A stretch of DNA of 64,000 nucleotides, taken from contig JAHHHV010000078.1 of assembly GCA_019359155.1 (NCBI GenBank), positions 47,053 through 111,052 of the forward strand. The letters run 5' to 3'. Positions 36,745 to 47,000 of this stretch are shown piece after piece. The notes below the pieces were generated by a model. It ran no database searches. It was not told where the DNA came from and saw only the letters and a list, made by a program, of their open reading frames with translations. Numbering within the stretch: position 1 is the first letter of the stretch; each line of letters begins with the position of its first letter. The translations under genes and the position numbers were made by a program. This stretch comes from Pegethrix bostrychoides GSE-TBD4-15B (GTDB taxonomy: Bacteria; Cyanobacteriota; Cyanobacteriia; Elainellales; Elainellaceae).

Positions 36745-37188
36745 CTACTCCTTCAGCGACTGAAGCAAAACCAGCGGACGTGCTGCCTGGATTGCGCCGT
36801 AGCGTCGAGGATGGCGGGTCATCACGTAGTGCTCATATTCGTACCAGTGCATTTCGGCTTTTTCTTCATTGCAGATCTGGCAAATTACCCAGAAATTGCG
36901 GAAGTCTAGCGACAGCCAGGGATATTGAGCGCGAGGCAGCTTGTGATCGATGGTGCGTCCGCCGCGCTGCGTAAATTTTTCTAGACAAATGGGGCAGTAC
37001 CAATCCGAATGAGCGTTCACCCAGTCTCGGCTAACCTGCGTAGTGCCGCATTCGTAGTCGCCCTGGACATAGCGCCAGTAGTCAAACTTACGATAATCTT
37101 CAAAATCGGCTGCCGTCAGCCTGTGATAGCGACGTTTGCCGACCTTGTTAGCCAGCCGAAATAGTTCTTCTAAGGATTGATCTTCCAC
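36745..37188 (-). CDS. HNH endonuclease
   Basis: 147 residues. Zinc-binding pairs 'CPICLEKF' and 'CQICNEEKAE' frame the nuclease core 'RTIDHKLPRAQYPWL' (the DH of the HNH motif) and 'LDFRNFWVICQICNEEK' with the second Asn. The N-terminal 40 residues contain 'SLEELFRLANKVGKRRYHRL', which is similar to a segment of the preceding gene's product. DNA cleavage or nicking is the expected chemistry; the target is unknown. It is the last gene of a tight three-gene minus-strand cassette: the upstream stop and this start are 2 bases apart. Confidence 0.85.
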   Translation of the reverse strand: MEDQSLEELFRLANKVGKRRYHRLTAADFEDYRKFDYWRYVQGDYECGTTQVSRDWVNAHSDWYCPICLEKFTQRGGRTIDHKLPRAQYPWLSLDFRNFWVICQICNEEKAEMHWYEYEHYVMTRHPRRYGAIQAARPLVLLQSLKE

Positions 37189-37190
37189 GG

Positions 37191-37592
37191 CTATCTGCGC
37201 TTTTTCTGAGTCTTAGGTTGGCTATGGCTGAAGTCAATAATTTCGACTTCGGTATCAGGAAACTGCTGATCAATTAGCTCAGAAACCTCGCTAACCTCCT
37301 GCGCTAGCTTTTGGTTAAACTCGGCAATTTCGGAGTCGCCGAGATACTTATTGCCAACTCGATCAGCCTGTAAAAACAGCTCTTCTAACGTCGGATCATC
37401 AGGCGGCGTTTGATTTTGGAATTCGCTGATTTTTTGATGCAGCTGAATCACATTGCTCCAGCCCAGGTTCTTATATCCATTTGCCTTGAGCCACTGCTGC
37501 TCGGTCTTAGAGAGCAAGCGCCGCTGTTTGCTATTCGACTGCTGCAAGGCTCGATAGCTAAAGCCATTAAATTGCTTTGCTCGGCTTGCCAT
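37191..37592 (-). CDS. Hypothetical protein of the HNH cassette
   Basis: 133 residues, not recognised. The N-terminus is basic with 'KQRRLLSKTEQQWLKANGYK'; the middle has 'TLEELFLQADRVGNKYLGD', closely matching a segment in the downstream HNH protein; the C-terminus is acidic then basic ('SHSQPKTQKKRR'). It is 6 bases after the coiled-coil gene and 2 bases before the HNH gene, so all three are probably translated from one message. A specificity or adaptor role for the nuclease is an inference from the shared segment. Confidence 0.7.
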   Translation of the reverse strand: MASRAKQFNGFSYRALQQSNSKQRRLLSKTEQQWLKANGYKNLGWSNVIQLHQKISEFQNQTPPDDPTLEELFLQADRVGNKYLGDSEIAEFNQKLAQEVSEVSELIDQQFPDTEVEIIDFSHSQPKTQKKRR

Positions 37593-37598
37593 GTTGCT

Positions 37599-38162
37599 TC
37601 ACCCCAACGTCCAGCGAAACAGCCGAATCGCCATTTTGCGAAGCTCGCTATCTTCATATTTCAGCAGCTCCTTCATGTCTCTCGTCAGGCGCAGCTTAAT
37701 CAAGTCAACTGTATTTTTCAGCTCTTTGTTGTCTTTTTTGAGCTGAGTATTGGCTTCAGTTAAATCAGTATTTTTGCTGGCCAGATCTCCAACTTTGAAT
37801 TCGAGCGTCAGAATATCGCCTTCAAGCTGCTGCTGCTGCGATTCGAGCTGCTGTTTGCGAGCTGCCAAAGCGGCGTTGGATTGCTCTAGAGACTGCACAG
37901 ATTGCTCTAACTGCTGATATTCAACTTGCAGAGTCTCTAATTTCCGTTCAGCCCGCCCTCGCTGCTGCCCATATTGAGCGTTATTGCGACCCAGACTCAA
38001 GTTTTTCTCGGCAAATGTTTCAACGAGCTTCAAAGCACTCGGCTCTTGTTCCAGCAGCGCCAACATCCGTTCACAGTCAGGCTGACTCAGGGCATCGCTG
38101 ATATTTTTGTTGATACCGTATCTGTCTTTCAGAATCTCTTGAAGTTCACGCTTCGATGCCAT
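37599..38162 (-). CDS. Coiled-coil protein of the HNH cassette
   Basis: 187 residues from the ATG at 38160-38162, preceded by GGAG at a good distance; an in-frame start at 38195 adds 11 residues. An N-terminal helical head ('RELQEILKDRYGINKNISDA') is followed by a long coiled coil (about 55-150) with regular Leu/Gln heptads, and a C-terminal helical cap 'LIKLRLTRDMKELLKYEDSE'. No family was recognised. It is the first gene of the cassette, 81 bases after coaX on the same strand. An oligomerisation scaffold is a reasonable guess. Confidence 0.72.
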   Translation of the reverse strand: MASKRELQEILKDRYGINKNISDALSQPDCERMLALLEQEPSALKLVETFAEKNLSLGRNNAQYGQQRGRAERKLETLQVEYQQLEQSVQSLEQSNAALAARKQQLESQQQQLEGDILTLEFKVGDLASKNTDLTEANTQLKKDNKELKNTVDLIKLRLTRDMKELLKYEDSELRKMAIRLFRWTLG

Positions 38163-38243
38163 AGTTGTCTCCGACTCGTTCTCAGTCAGGGGCACGCTTC
38201 TCTAAGCTATCTCGATTAGGCTGGAGCGTCAAAGTGAGAGCCA

Positions 38244-39011
38244 TCAGGACTTGGCGATCTGCTGCATTCCTTGGAAAACGAGCTGGAGGTCAAGCCGAAT
38301 CTGCGCTGCCAGTTCAGGAGCCTGCTGAGCGAGCAGATTGATTAGCAAAGCCGCATCGCCGCCTGTGATCAAGATAGCGCTGTCTGGATGCTGCAACTGC
38401 CAAGCCGCCACAAAATCGCGCAGTCCAGCCAGCAGGCTGTGCAAAACGCCGCTGAGGATTGCGTCAGATGTGCTGCGGCTCCAGCGGCTGGGCAGGTTGG
38501 GGGGATGGGTGATGAGCTGGGGAAGTGCCGCCGTATGGTCGCCTAGAGCGCGAAGCTGAAGCCGCAGACCTGGCAGAATTGCACCGCCAATGAGCTGGCT
38601 CTGAGCATCTGCACCTGTAAATGTGAGCGCGGTTCCGGCATCGATGACTAGACAGGGGGCACCGTAACCCTTCACAGCCCCCAGCAGCGCCAGCGCCCGA
38701 TCAATTCCCAGCGTCGGGTAAAGTCCGGCGAGCGGAACCTGATCGAGCGTGATCACCTGCGTTTCTGGGTATGCCTGCCAGAGTGCGGTTTGGGCGGGAA
38801 CCACGGAGGCCAGCCAAAGCGGCAGAGCAGGCGGTGGCGTGATTTCAGGCCAGTCCAGACCGCAGGCGGTAAAGTCAAGCTGCGTTGTGAGGCAGGCGAT
38901 CTGGGCGACTGACAGGTGCGCTGTATCGCAACTGTACAGCGTCTCAGCCTCAAACCAAGCCCAGTGCAGCCGCGAGTTGCCAATCATTAGCCCTAGCCAG
39001 GATGCAGACAT
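38244..39011 (-). CDS. coaX: Type III pantothenate kinase
   Basis: CoaX phosphorylates pantothenate in coenzyme A synthesis. 255 residues of the ASKHA fold: phosphate-1 motif 'LMIGNSRLHWAWF' (the usual DxGNT is modified to MIGNS), 'GIDRALALLGA', phosphate-2 motif 'VIDAGTALTF', 'LIGGAILPGLRLQL' and adenosine motif 'ILITGGDAALL'. The modified first motif is, I believe, usual for cyanobacterial CoaX. It lies upstream of the HNH cassette on the same strand and may be cotranscribed with it. Confidence 0.9.
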   Translation of the reverse strand: MSASWLGLMIGNSRLHWAWFEAETLYSCDTAHLSVAQIACLTTQLDFTACGLDWPEITPPPALPLWLASVVPAQTALWQAYPETQVITLDQVPLAGLYPTLGIDRALALLGAVKGYGAPCLVIDAGTALTFTGADAQSQLIGGAILPGLRLQLRALGDHTAALPQLITHPPNLPSRWSRSTSDAILSGVLHSLLAGLRDFVAAWQLQHPDSAILITGGDAALLINLLAQQAPELAAQIRLDLQLVFQGMQQIAKS

Positions 39012-39391
39012 TGTGTGAGCTTGCTCAAATGATGGGTTGAAGCACTTTACCGCGCCACTTTACCATCGCTCAATCGTCAAGTCTCCTGTAAAGTCTCGGT
39101 GTTTTTGCTCAAAACAAGCCAGAACTGCTCTGATGAATCTGGATGAATCTGGTAAGTTGATGAAGACTTTTCTATGTTGGATGATGCTCAGCAGAGCCAG
39201 ACCTTGCTCTGGCTGACTCATTGCCGATTCAATTGGCAGTTGCCTGGGAATACTACGGAGTGACGTTTGACTGAAGCCGCTACGAGGATGAGTCGCAGAA
39301 ACTGCCATGGCTTGAACGCCATCTCTTGAGTGGTGAGATTCAGCACGATTCAGCGTGATTTACAGATGCGATTTATAGAGGATATGCAAGC
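39012..39391. other. Divergent intergenic spacer coaX / gmd
   Basis: 380 bases with no supported gene. An 82-codon open frame (39060-39308, minus) lacks protein-like features. There is a direct repeat 'tgaatctgga' near 39133-39155. Promoters for coaX and gmd must lie here, but no clear element was identified. Confidence 0.5.
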
Positions 39392-40471
39392 ATGACGACA
39401 AGCAAACGCGCGCTCATTACCGGGATTACAGGTCAGGACGGCTCTTATCTGAGCGAACTGCTGCTAGAGAAAGGCTATGAAGTGCATGGGATCATTCGCC
39501 GGACTTCCACTTTCAACACTGACCGGATTGATCATATCTATGAAGATCCGCACGACGAGCAGCCGCACCTGTTTTTGCACTATGGCGATTTGACCGACGG
39601 CACAACACTGCGCCGCATCCTGGAAGAAGTGCAGCCCTGTGAAATCTATAACCTGGGCGCTCAGTCACACGTACGGGTCAGCTTTGACTCCCCCGAATAT
39701 ACCGTCGATGCTGTCGGCATGGGCGTGTTGCGGATTCTGGAGGCCATCCGCGACTACCAGCAGCGGACTGGCAATGAGGTGCGCTTTTACCAGGCAGGCT
39801 CCTCAGAAATGTATGGCAAGGTGCAGGAAGTGCCGCAGAAGGAAACCACGCCCTTCTATCCCCGCAGTCCCTACGCCTGCGCGAAGCTTTATGGCCACTG
39901 GCAGACGGTCAACTATCGCGAGTCATACAACCTGTTTGCCTGCAACGGCATTTTGTTTAACCACGAGTCGCCTCGGCGCGGTGAAACCTTTGTCACCCGC
40001 AAAATCACGCGGGCGCTGGCGCGGATTGTCGCGGGTCAGCAAAAGAAAATCTTCATGGGTAATCTCGATGCCAAGCGAGACTGGGGCTATGCCAAAGACT
40101 ATGTGAAGGCAATGTGGCTCATGCTGCAGCAGGATACGCCCGATGACTATGTGGTGGCCACAGGCGAAACCTACTCAGTCCGCGAGTTTTTGAATATTGC
40201 CTTTAGCCATGTCAATCTGGACTGGCAGAACTACGTCGAATTTGACGAGCGCTATCTGCGCCCTGCGGAAGTGGAACTGCTGATTGGCGACCCGACTAAA
40301 GCAAAGCAAAAGCTGGGCTGGGAGCCTTCGGTGACGTTTGAGCAGCTGGTGCATCTGATGGTGGAAGCCGACCTGAAGGCGATGGGTCTGGTGCCGCTGA
40401 ATGGCCATGTGCTCCAGCCAGTTTTGGATCACGCCACCGTGCGGCAGGCTGTGGCTGGCATCATCAGCTAG
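39392..40471 (+). CDS. gmd: GDP-mannose 4,6-dehydratase
   Basis: Converts GDP-D-mannose to GDP-4-keto-6-deoxy-D-mannose, the first step to GDP-L-fucose and related surface sugars. 359 residues. '[20 protein letters not shown]' carries the nucleotide motif; '[14 protein letters not shown]', '[13 protein letters not shown]', '[12 protein letters not shown]', '[12 protein letters not shown]' (YxxxK) and '[16 protein letters not shown]' are diagnostic. A ribosome site 'gagga' precedes the ATG. fcl follows after 80 bases, so the pair forms an operon. Confidence 0.97.
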   Translation: MTTSKRALITGITGQDGSYLSELLLEKGYEVHGIIRRTSTFNTDRIDHIYEDPHDEQPHLFLHYGDLTDGTTLRRILEEVQPCEIYNLGAQSHVRVSFDSPEYTVDAVGMGVLRILEAIRDYQQRTGNEVRFYQAGSSEMYGKVQEVPQKETTPFYPRSPYACAKLYGHWQTVNYRESYNLFACNGILFNHESPRRGETFVTRKITRALARIVAGQQKKIFMGNLDAKRDWGYAKDYVKAMWLMLQQDTPDDYVVATGETYSVREFLNIAFSHVNLDWQNYVEFDERYLRPAEVELLIGDPTKAKQKLGWEPSVTFEQLVHLMVEADLKAMGLVPLNGHVLQPVLDHATVRQAVAGIIS

Positions 40472-40551
40472 TTTGAGCTTGACTGAGTTGGAGCTAGCGC
40501 GATCCAGCCCGATTTATTTCTTTAGCAATCTTTAGCAATTCTGGTAGCCAT

Positions 40552-41499
40552 ATGACTTCAACCCTAGATCTGAAGCATCAGCGAATTTTAGTGACGGGCG
40601 GGGCGGGCTTTCTGGGTCGGCAGGTGGTCGAGCAGCTCTGTCAGGCTGGAGCCGACCGCAACAAGATTTCCACACTGCGCTCGCGGGACTGCGACCTGCG
40701 CCAGATGGAGTCTTGTCAGCGTGCCGTTGACCAGCAAGACATTGTGATTCACCTCGCCGCCCATGTGGGCGGCATTGGACTCAACCGCGAAAAGCCTGCC
40801 GAGCTGTTTTACGACAACCTGATGATGGGGACGCAGCTGATCCATGCGGCCTACGAAGCGGGTATTCAAAAATTTGTCTGCGTTGGCACAATCTGCGCCT
40901 ACCCGAAGTTTACGCCCGTGCCGTTCAAAGAAGACGACATCTGGGACGGCTACCCCGAAGAGACCAACGCGCCCTACGGCATCGCCAAAAAAGCGCTGCT
41001 GGTGCAGCTTCAGGCTTATCGGCAGCAGTATGGCTTTGACGGCATCTATCTACTGCCGGTGAATCTCTATGGCCCCGAAGACAACTTTGATCCGAGCAGC
41101 TCGCATGTGATTCCGGCGCTGATTCGCAAGGTGCATGAGGCACAGCTGCGGGGCGACCGCCAGATTCCAGTCTGGGGCGACGGTAGCCCAACGCGCGAGT
41201 TTCTCTACTCAACCGACGCAGCGCGCGGAATTGTCATGGGCACGCAGTTCTACGCTGAAGCAGAACCCGTGAACCTGGGCACAGGCAATGAAATTACGAT
41301 CAAAACGCTGATCACGACAATTTGTGAGCTAATGGGCTATGACGGCGAGCTGGTCTGGGAGTTGGACAAACCGAACGGTCAGCCGCGCCGCTGTCTCGAT
41401 ACCCAACGCGCCAAGCAGAAGTTTGGCTTTGTGGCTGAAATGGAGTTTAAGCAGGGCTTGAAAAACACGATTGACTGGTATCGGCAGCATGCAGTGTAG
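40552..41499 (+). CDS. fcl: GDP-L-fucose synthase
   Basis: Epimerase/reductase that turns GDP-4-keto-6-deoxymannose into GDP-L-fucose with NADPH. 315 residues. '[16 protein letters not shown]' is the Rossmann motif; the catalytic region reads '[15 protein letters not shown]' (Thr in place of the E. coli Ser, Cys kept), '[13 protein letters not shown]' supplies Tyr and Lys, and '[20 protein letters not shown]' is the conserved substrate segment. It follows gmd and ends at a strong bidirectional terminator. Confidence 0.96.
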   Translation: MTSTLDLKHQRILVTGGAGFLGRQVVEQLCQAGADRNKISTLRSRDCDLRQMESCQRAVDQQDIVIHLAAHVGGIGLNREKPAELFYDNLMMGTQLIHAAYEAGIQKFVCVGTICAYPKFTPVPFKEDDIWDGYPEETNAPYGIAKKALLVQLQAYRQQYGFDGIYLLPVNLYGPEDNFDPSSSHVIPALIRKVHEAQLRGDRQIPVWGDGSPTREFLYSTDAARGIVMGTQFYAEAEPVNLGTGNEITIKTLITTICELMGYDGELVWELDKPNGQPRRCLDTQRAKQKFGFVAEMEFKQGLKNTIDWYRQHAV

Positions 41500-41532
41500 T
41501 CGCAGTTGAATCGCATCGAGCTGGCGCTAACA

Positions 41533-41578
41533 AAACCAGGGCGAGGGGAGAAGATGGCTTCTCCCCTCGCCCTGGTTT
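41533..41578. terminator. Bidirectional terminator between fcl and DUF1825
   Basis: A perfect 21-base inverted repeat (41533-41553 and 41558-41578) with a 4-base loop. The GC-rich stem ends in AAA on the left and TTT on the right, giving a U tract in either direction. It sits in the 104-base spacer between two convergent genes, so it should terminate both. Confidence 0.9.
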
Positions 41579-41603
41579 CAGCTATATCAATTCTAAGACT
41601 GCT

Positions 41604-41927
41604 CTAAGACTGCTTTTCTAGCTCAGTTTTCATCCGCTCTAGCGTCACCTGCATTTGATCAAACATTTGCTGCGGCGTGACTCCAAACTGATTGAGCTGG
41701 GTTTTGAGTTGCTCCACGGTCATTTGAGCCATGAAGTCTTCGGAGAGTTCAAACCGCTTCATGAAAATGCGGTAGCGCTCCATCATCGCTTCCATTTGGT
41801 CGATATAGATTTTTTTGCCTTCGCGGTCAAACTTGCCATAGTCGGAGCCGAGTCGCATGAGAGACTGATAGTCATCAAACAGCTGCTTGGCCTCGTGCTG
41901 CACAATTTCAGAATCAAAAAATCCCAT
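41604..41927 (-). CDS. DUF1825 family protein
   Basis: 107 residues, almost entirely helical and rich in Met, Gln and Glu. It begins 'MGFFDSEIVQHEAKQLFDDY' and contains 'EGKKIYIDQMEAMMERYRIF' and 'LKTQLNQFGVTPQQMFDQM', as in the DUF1825 family conserved in cyanobacteria. Function unknown. It is monocistronic and converges with fcl. Confidence 0.85.
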   Translation of the reverse strand: MGFFDSEIVQHEAKQLFDDYQSLMRLGSDYGKFDREGKKIYIDQMEAMMERYRIFMKRFELSEDFMAQMTVEQLKTQLNQFGVTPQQMFDQMQVTLERMKTELEKQS

Positions 41928-42324
41928 CGCTCGCCTGTCTTCGCCTACTGCGGATGAAGTGAATCTCGACCTGCCAACGCAGGCTTTGCAGCTCGCTATT
42001 TGTCAAATCGCTATTTGTCAAATAGCTGCTGGTCAAACTGAGCTGCATCGAATCAATACGCCCATTCTAAATCACTCTTTTGCGAGTCCAGCGGGAGTTC
42101 AGAGATCGGATATCTCTACTCAATTCTCTCCAGGCTATGAATCGACCGGGAGGGGAAGTATGATGACAGCAGATTTGACGATATTTCAGGTTGCTGTGGG
42201 CTTCTGAATTGAATAGCTGTTTTCATAAACTAACCCAGCCGCTTCTGCATGGCTCTAATTCAGCTTGCCAAAACGCCAGGGTTTTCAACTGATTTATGAC
42301 TGTTTATGTGAGGACAACTGTTTA
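41928..42324. other. Divergent spacer DUF1825 / AAA_35-GGDEF
   Basis: About 400 bases without a supported gene. It holds a 15-base direct repeat ('tcgctatttgtcaaa' at about 41994-42022). The region 42265-42324 could belong to the AAA_35 gene if a TTG at 42265 is used as start. Confidence 0.5.
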
Positions 42325-44034
42325 GTGCAACCTGCGACTCAAGACGATCTGGAGTTTCCTCGAGAATTTCCCAGCGGGCCACTCAGCCTCGACTCACCGC
42401 TTTACGTTGAGCGTCAGCCGATTGAACAGCTTGCCTATGCCGAGATCTCCAAGCCCAGCAGCCTGCTGCGGATTAAGGCAGCACGTTCAATGGGTAAAAG
42501 TTCATTGCTGAATCGCCTGCTGGCTCATGCTGAAGCCCAAAACTGTCGCTTGGTGCAGCTTGACTTTCAAGAAGCAGATGAGCAAGCCTGCTCGTCGCTC
42601 AATAGGCTTTTGCGCTGGATTTCGATCAACGCCAGCCATAGCCTGCAATTAAAGCTGCCTCTAGAGGACTATTGGGACAGTGAAGTGGGCAGCAAGATGA
42701 GCTGTAGCCTCTACTGGCACGCCCTGCTCAGCGCCGATGAACGGCCTTTGGTGCTGGCGCTCAACAATATTGATCTGCTGTTTGACCGGACCGCAATTGC
42801 CCGCGATTTCCTGTCGCTGCTGCGCTCCTGGTACGAAAAGTCGAAGCAGACTGGCGCTTGGCAAAAGCTGCGGCTGGTAGTGGTCTACTCCACCGAAGCC
42901 TATGTGCCGCTGGATATTAACCAGTCGCCGTTTAATGTCGGTCTGCCGCTGAAGCTGCCGCCATTTACGCTGGCGCAGGTCAAGGAATTGGCGGATCGCT
43001 ATGAGTTGAGCTGGTACAAGAGCGAAATTGGTGGTCTGCGGCTGGCGGCCTTGCAGCAGCTCACCGGGGGGCATCCTTACCTGGTGAATCTGGCGCTCTA
43101 TCACGTTTGCCGCGCCGAGCTGCCTCCAGAAGAGCTACTCCAGCGCTCCACGACCGCATCTGGGATCTATGCGGATCATCTGCGGCGATTGCTGAGCCTA
43201 CTGCAAGCCGAGCCAAACCTGGAAGATGCGTTCAAGCAAATCATCTCAGTCGATGCGCCGATCCGACTCGATCCGGCCTCAGCCTACAAGCTGGACGGTC
43301 TGGGGCTGGTGACGCTGCAAGGCGATCGGGTGACAGCCAGCTGCGAGCTGTATCGGCTCTACTTTCGAGAAAAGCTCTGCTCCTACCGCGAGGTGATGCT
43401 GAAGCTGGATCGGCTGAATCGGGCGGGAATTCGAGTGGATAGCCTGCTGGCAGCGGCTCGTTTGAGTGAAGCAGATCAGAGCCTGGAGCATCTGGAGGAG
43501 GGGCAGCTGGATCAAATGACCCAGCTGATGAACCGTCAGCAGTTTGAGGCGCATCTCAAAACCGAATGGCAGCGAGCCAGTCAGCGACCTACTGAGCTAG
43601 CTTTGATCTGGCTAGATATTGACTATTTTAAGGTTTACAACGAAACTCACGGCGAGACCGCAGGCGACCAGTGCTTGCAGCAGCTGACCGGAATTCTGCG
43701 TCAGGTGATTCAGCGCCCGCACGATCTGGTCGCGCGCTACGGCGGCGAGGAGTTTGTGCTGCTGCTGCCGCAAACCGATTTAGACGACGCGGCTTTTGTG
43801 GCAGAAACCATCTGCGCTCAGGTGGCGGCGCTAGAAATCGCCTGTGGCTCTGCCACGGTTGATGGGCTGCCTAGCTCGGTTCTGACCGTGAGCGCTGGCG
43901 TTGCATCTATTGTTCCGCCAGCAGGCAGCAGTCCAGCCATCTTGCTCGATGCCGCCAGCCATGCGCTCTACCAGTCAAAGCGGCAGGGTGGCAACCGCGC
44001 CACAGCTGTGAAGGCGGCTGAGCAGTGGGAGTAG
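42325..44034 (+). CDS. AAA_35-like NTPase fused to an active-looking GGDEF domain
   Basis: 569 residues from a GTG at 42325 with GAGG ten bases upstream; a TTG at 42265 would add 20 residues. The N-terminal AAA-like domain (about 15-370) has 'GPLSLDSPLYVERQPIEQLA' and P-loop-like 'ARSMGKSSLLNRLL' (G57, K58, S59), but the Walker B segment reads 'LALNNIDLLF', with N147-N148 where the family usually has Asp-Glu. The C-terminal GGDEF domain (about 390-560) has an intact GGEEF at 473-477 and an RxxD inhibitory site at 464-467, so c-di-GMP synthesis is expected. It is followed after 34 bases by a second AAA_35 gene. Role: NTP- or partner-gated cyclase, inferred. Confidence 0.85.
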   Translation: MQPATQDDLEFPREFPSGPLSLDSPLYVERQPIEQLAYAEISKPSSLLRIKAARSMGKSSLLNRLLAHAEAQNCRLVQLDFQEADEQACSSLNRLLRWISINASHSLQLKLPLEDYWDSEVGSKMSCSLYWHALLSADERPLVLALNNIDLLFDRTAIARDFLSLLRSWYEKSKQTGAWQKLRLVVVYSTEAYVPLDINQSPFNVGLPLKLPPFTLAQVKELADRYELSWYKSEIGGLRLAALQQLTGGHPYLVNLALYHVCRAELPPEELLQRSTTASGIYADHLRRLLSLLQAEPNLEDAFKQIISVDAPIRLDPASAYKLDGLGLVTLQGDRVTASCELYRLYFREKLCSYREVMLKLDRLNRAGIRVDSLLAAARLSEADQSLEHLEEGQLDQMTQLMNRQQFEAHLKTEWQRASQRPTELALIWLDIDYFKVYNETHGETAGDQCLQQLTGILRQVIQRPHDLVARYGGEEFVLLLPQTDLDDAAFVAETICAQVAALEIACGSATVDGLPSSVLTVSAGVASIVPPAGSSPAILLDAASHALYQSKRQGGNRATAVKAAEQWE

Positions 44035-44068
44035 CTGCGGAATGGAAGGAGAGGAATGAGAGCGACAG

Positions 44069-47000
44069 ATGGCGAATGACTATCAGGTAGGAGGCAGCCT
44101 TCAGGCCGATCATCCGACCTACGTGCGGCGACAGGCTGACGAAGACCTCTATCAGGCATTGCGGCAGGGCGAGTTTTGCTACACGTTTAACTCGCGGCAG
44201 ATGGGCAAATCTTCGCTGCTGGTTCAGACCAAACATCGGCTAGAGCAGGCTGGCTACCGCTGTGCCGTGATCGACATGACCTGCATTGGCAGCGAGCTGG
44301 TCACGCCAGAGCAATGGTACAAAGGGCTGGCCTACGAGCTGTGGCTGGGCTTTGAGTTGAGCGACCGTCTGCCCCTGAAGCGCTGGTGGGAGGAGCACAA
44401 AGATCTCTCTTGCTCCCAGCGGTTAGGAGAGCTAATCAGCGAAATTTTGCAGGTCTATTTGCCGCAGTCGCCGCTGTTGATTTTGGTGGATGAAATCGAC
44501 AGTCTGCTCAGCCTCTCGTTTTCGACGGACGATTTTTTTGGGCTGATTCGCTCCTTCTACAATCAGCGCGCCCTCAACTCAGAGTTTAACCGCCTCAGCT
44601 TTGCGCTATTTGGGGTGGCTACGCCGTCGGATCTGGTGCAGGATCGGGGCAAAACGCCGTTCAATATTGGCAAAGCGATCGAGCTAACTGGCTTTCAGCT
44701 TGCCGAGGTTGAGCCATTGGTGCAGCGGCTGGACGGCATGGTCAGCAATCCTGATGCGCTGCTGCGCGAAATCCTGGCCTGGACGGGTGGACAGCCCTTT
44801 TTGACGCAGAAGCTAGGGCGGCTGGTGGCTTCCACAATTCAATCTGCGGGGCAATCTGCGGGGCAATCTGTGGGGCAATCTGCGGGCAGCTTCTTGACGA
44901 TTCCTCCCGGCACCGAATCGTTTTGGATTGACGGGTTAGTTGAGGCGCAGCTGCTGCAAGACTGGGAATCCCAAGATGAACCAGAGCATTTCCGCACGAT
45001 TCGCGATCGGCTGTTGCGAAACGAGCAGCGAGCGGGTCGGCTGCTGGGGCTGTATCAGCAGGTCTGGCAGGATCAGCCTGTTAAGCCTGACGATAGCCGT
45101 GAGCAAATTGAGCTTTTGCTGTCGGGGCTAGTGGTGCGGCAGCGTGGTTTATTGCGGGTACGCAACCGGATGTACCGCCAGATTTTCGATCAGGACTGGA
45201 TTGGGCAGCAGCTGACGGCCTTACGCCCTTATGCTCAGTCGCTTCAGGTTTGGCAGGCTTCTAGTCAGCAGGACAGCTCGCGGCTGCTGCGGGGGCAGGC
45301 GCTACTGGATGCTCAGGACTGGGCGCAGGGCAAGAGTCTGGGAGATGCTGACTATCAGTTTTTGGCGGCCAGCCAGCAGCGAGAGCGTCAGGCCATGCAG
45401 ACTGGCCTAGAGGCAGCGCGTCTCAAAGAAGTAGAGGCACGTCTGACCGTGGAGCAGCGGAGTGTCCGGCGGCAGCGGCGCTGGCTGGCCTTTGTTGGGA
45501 GTTTGCTCTGGCTGTTAAGCCTGCTGTCGGGTCTGGTGTTCTGGCAATATCAGCAGGTGGCATTGGCCGAAATTAAGGCGATTGCCACAGCCTCCGAGAC
45601 CTACTATTCCTCCAACCAAGGGCTGGACGCGCTGACCACGGCGCTGAAGGCCAACCACAAGCTGCGGCAGGTGGGGCGAGTCGATCTCGAAACCAGCAAT
45701 CAGGTGGCTAAAGCGCTACGGCAGGCGGTCTATAACACCAGCGAGGTGAATCGGCTGCGCGGCCATCAGAGCAGTATCTTGGCAGTAGCCGTTAGCCCAG
45801 ACGACCAGCTGATGGTGTCGGGCAGCGAAGATCGCACCCTGCGGCTCTGGCGGCGAACCGGGCAGTTTGTCAAAGCTTTTTACGGGCATAGTGACCCGGT
45901 GAATTCGGTAGACTTTAGCCCCGATAGCCGCTTGATAGTGTCGGGCAGCGCAGATCGCACAGTGATCTTATGGAATCGGGATGGCCAGCGGTTGCAGCGC
46001 CTGCTGGGGCATAGCGGCAGCGTGCTGGCAGTGAAGTTTGCCCCCGACGGACGGGATTTGGCCTCGGCGAGTCAGGACGGCACGGCCAAGCTCTGGTCAA
46101 CTGACGGCACGCTCTTGGTGACGCTGACCGGACATCAGGATGCCGTGCGCGACGTGGCGTTTAGCCGAGATGGACGGCTGATTGCCACTGCCAGCGACGA
46201 CAAAACGGTGCGGATCTGGGAGCGCAGCGGCAAGCTTGTCACGACGATTCCAGCTGACTCGGAGCGAGTCAGCGCTGTGGCCTTCAATCCCACTGACCGG
46301 ACGCTGGTTTCGGGCGGCACAGATGGCACGCTCAAAATCTGGCAGCTTGATGGCACGCTCTTGCAGACGCTCAGCGGACATCGAGCCGCGATTCAAAGTA
46401 TTGCAATCGGCACCTATGGACGCAACATTGCCTCGGCCAGTCGGGACGGCACGATCAAAATCTGGAATCGGCAGGGCGTGATGCTGGCTACGCTGAGAGG
46501 GCACAACAAGCCCGTGCAGGATGTGGCCTTTAGCCGCGATGTTCGCCTGCTGGTTTCGGCCAGCGACGACGAAACGCTGCGGCTCTGGCGGATCAAAAAT
46601 TTTTTTTTAACGCCGCTGGTGGGGCATGAAGCGGGTGTGACGGCGGTGGCTTTTAGTCCAGCTAATCGCATGGTCGTCACAGGCAGCGAGGATCGAACGC
46701 TGCGGTTTTGGAACCGAGAGGGCTTCACATTGCAAACGTTCACTGGCCATAAAGCGAGCATTTCCAGTCTGGCCTTTAGCCCCGGCGGAGAAACTCTGGT
46801 CTCTAGCAGCCGCGACAAAACGGTAAAGCTCTGGAGAAGCGAAGGCAGGCTACTCTCTAGCTTCACGGAGCATCAGGCTGCCGTTAACGTGGTTCGGTTT
46901 AGCCCCAACGGTCAGCAGCTTGCCTCAGCCAGCGAAGACGGCACAATTCAGCTCTGGAACCGGAGCGGCAAAATTATGCGGACGCTGATGGGACATGTCA

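Noticed and set aside
39060..39308. 82-codon minus-strand open frame between coaX and gmd
   Set aside because: No recognisable domain, unbalanced composition and no ribosome site; it lies in a divergent promoter region.
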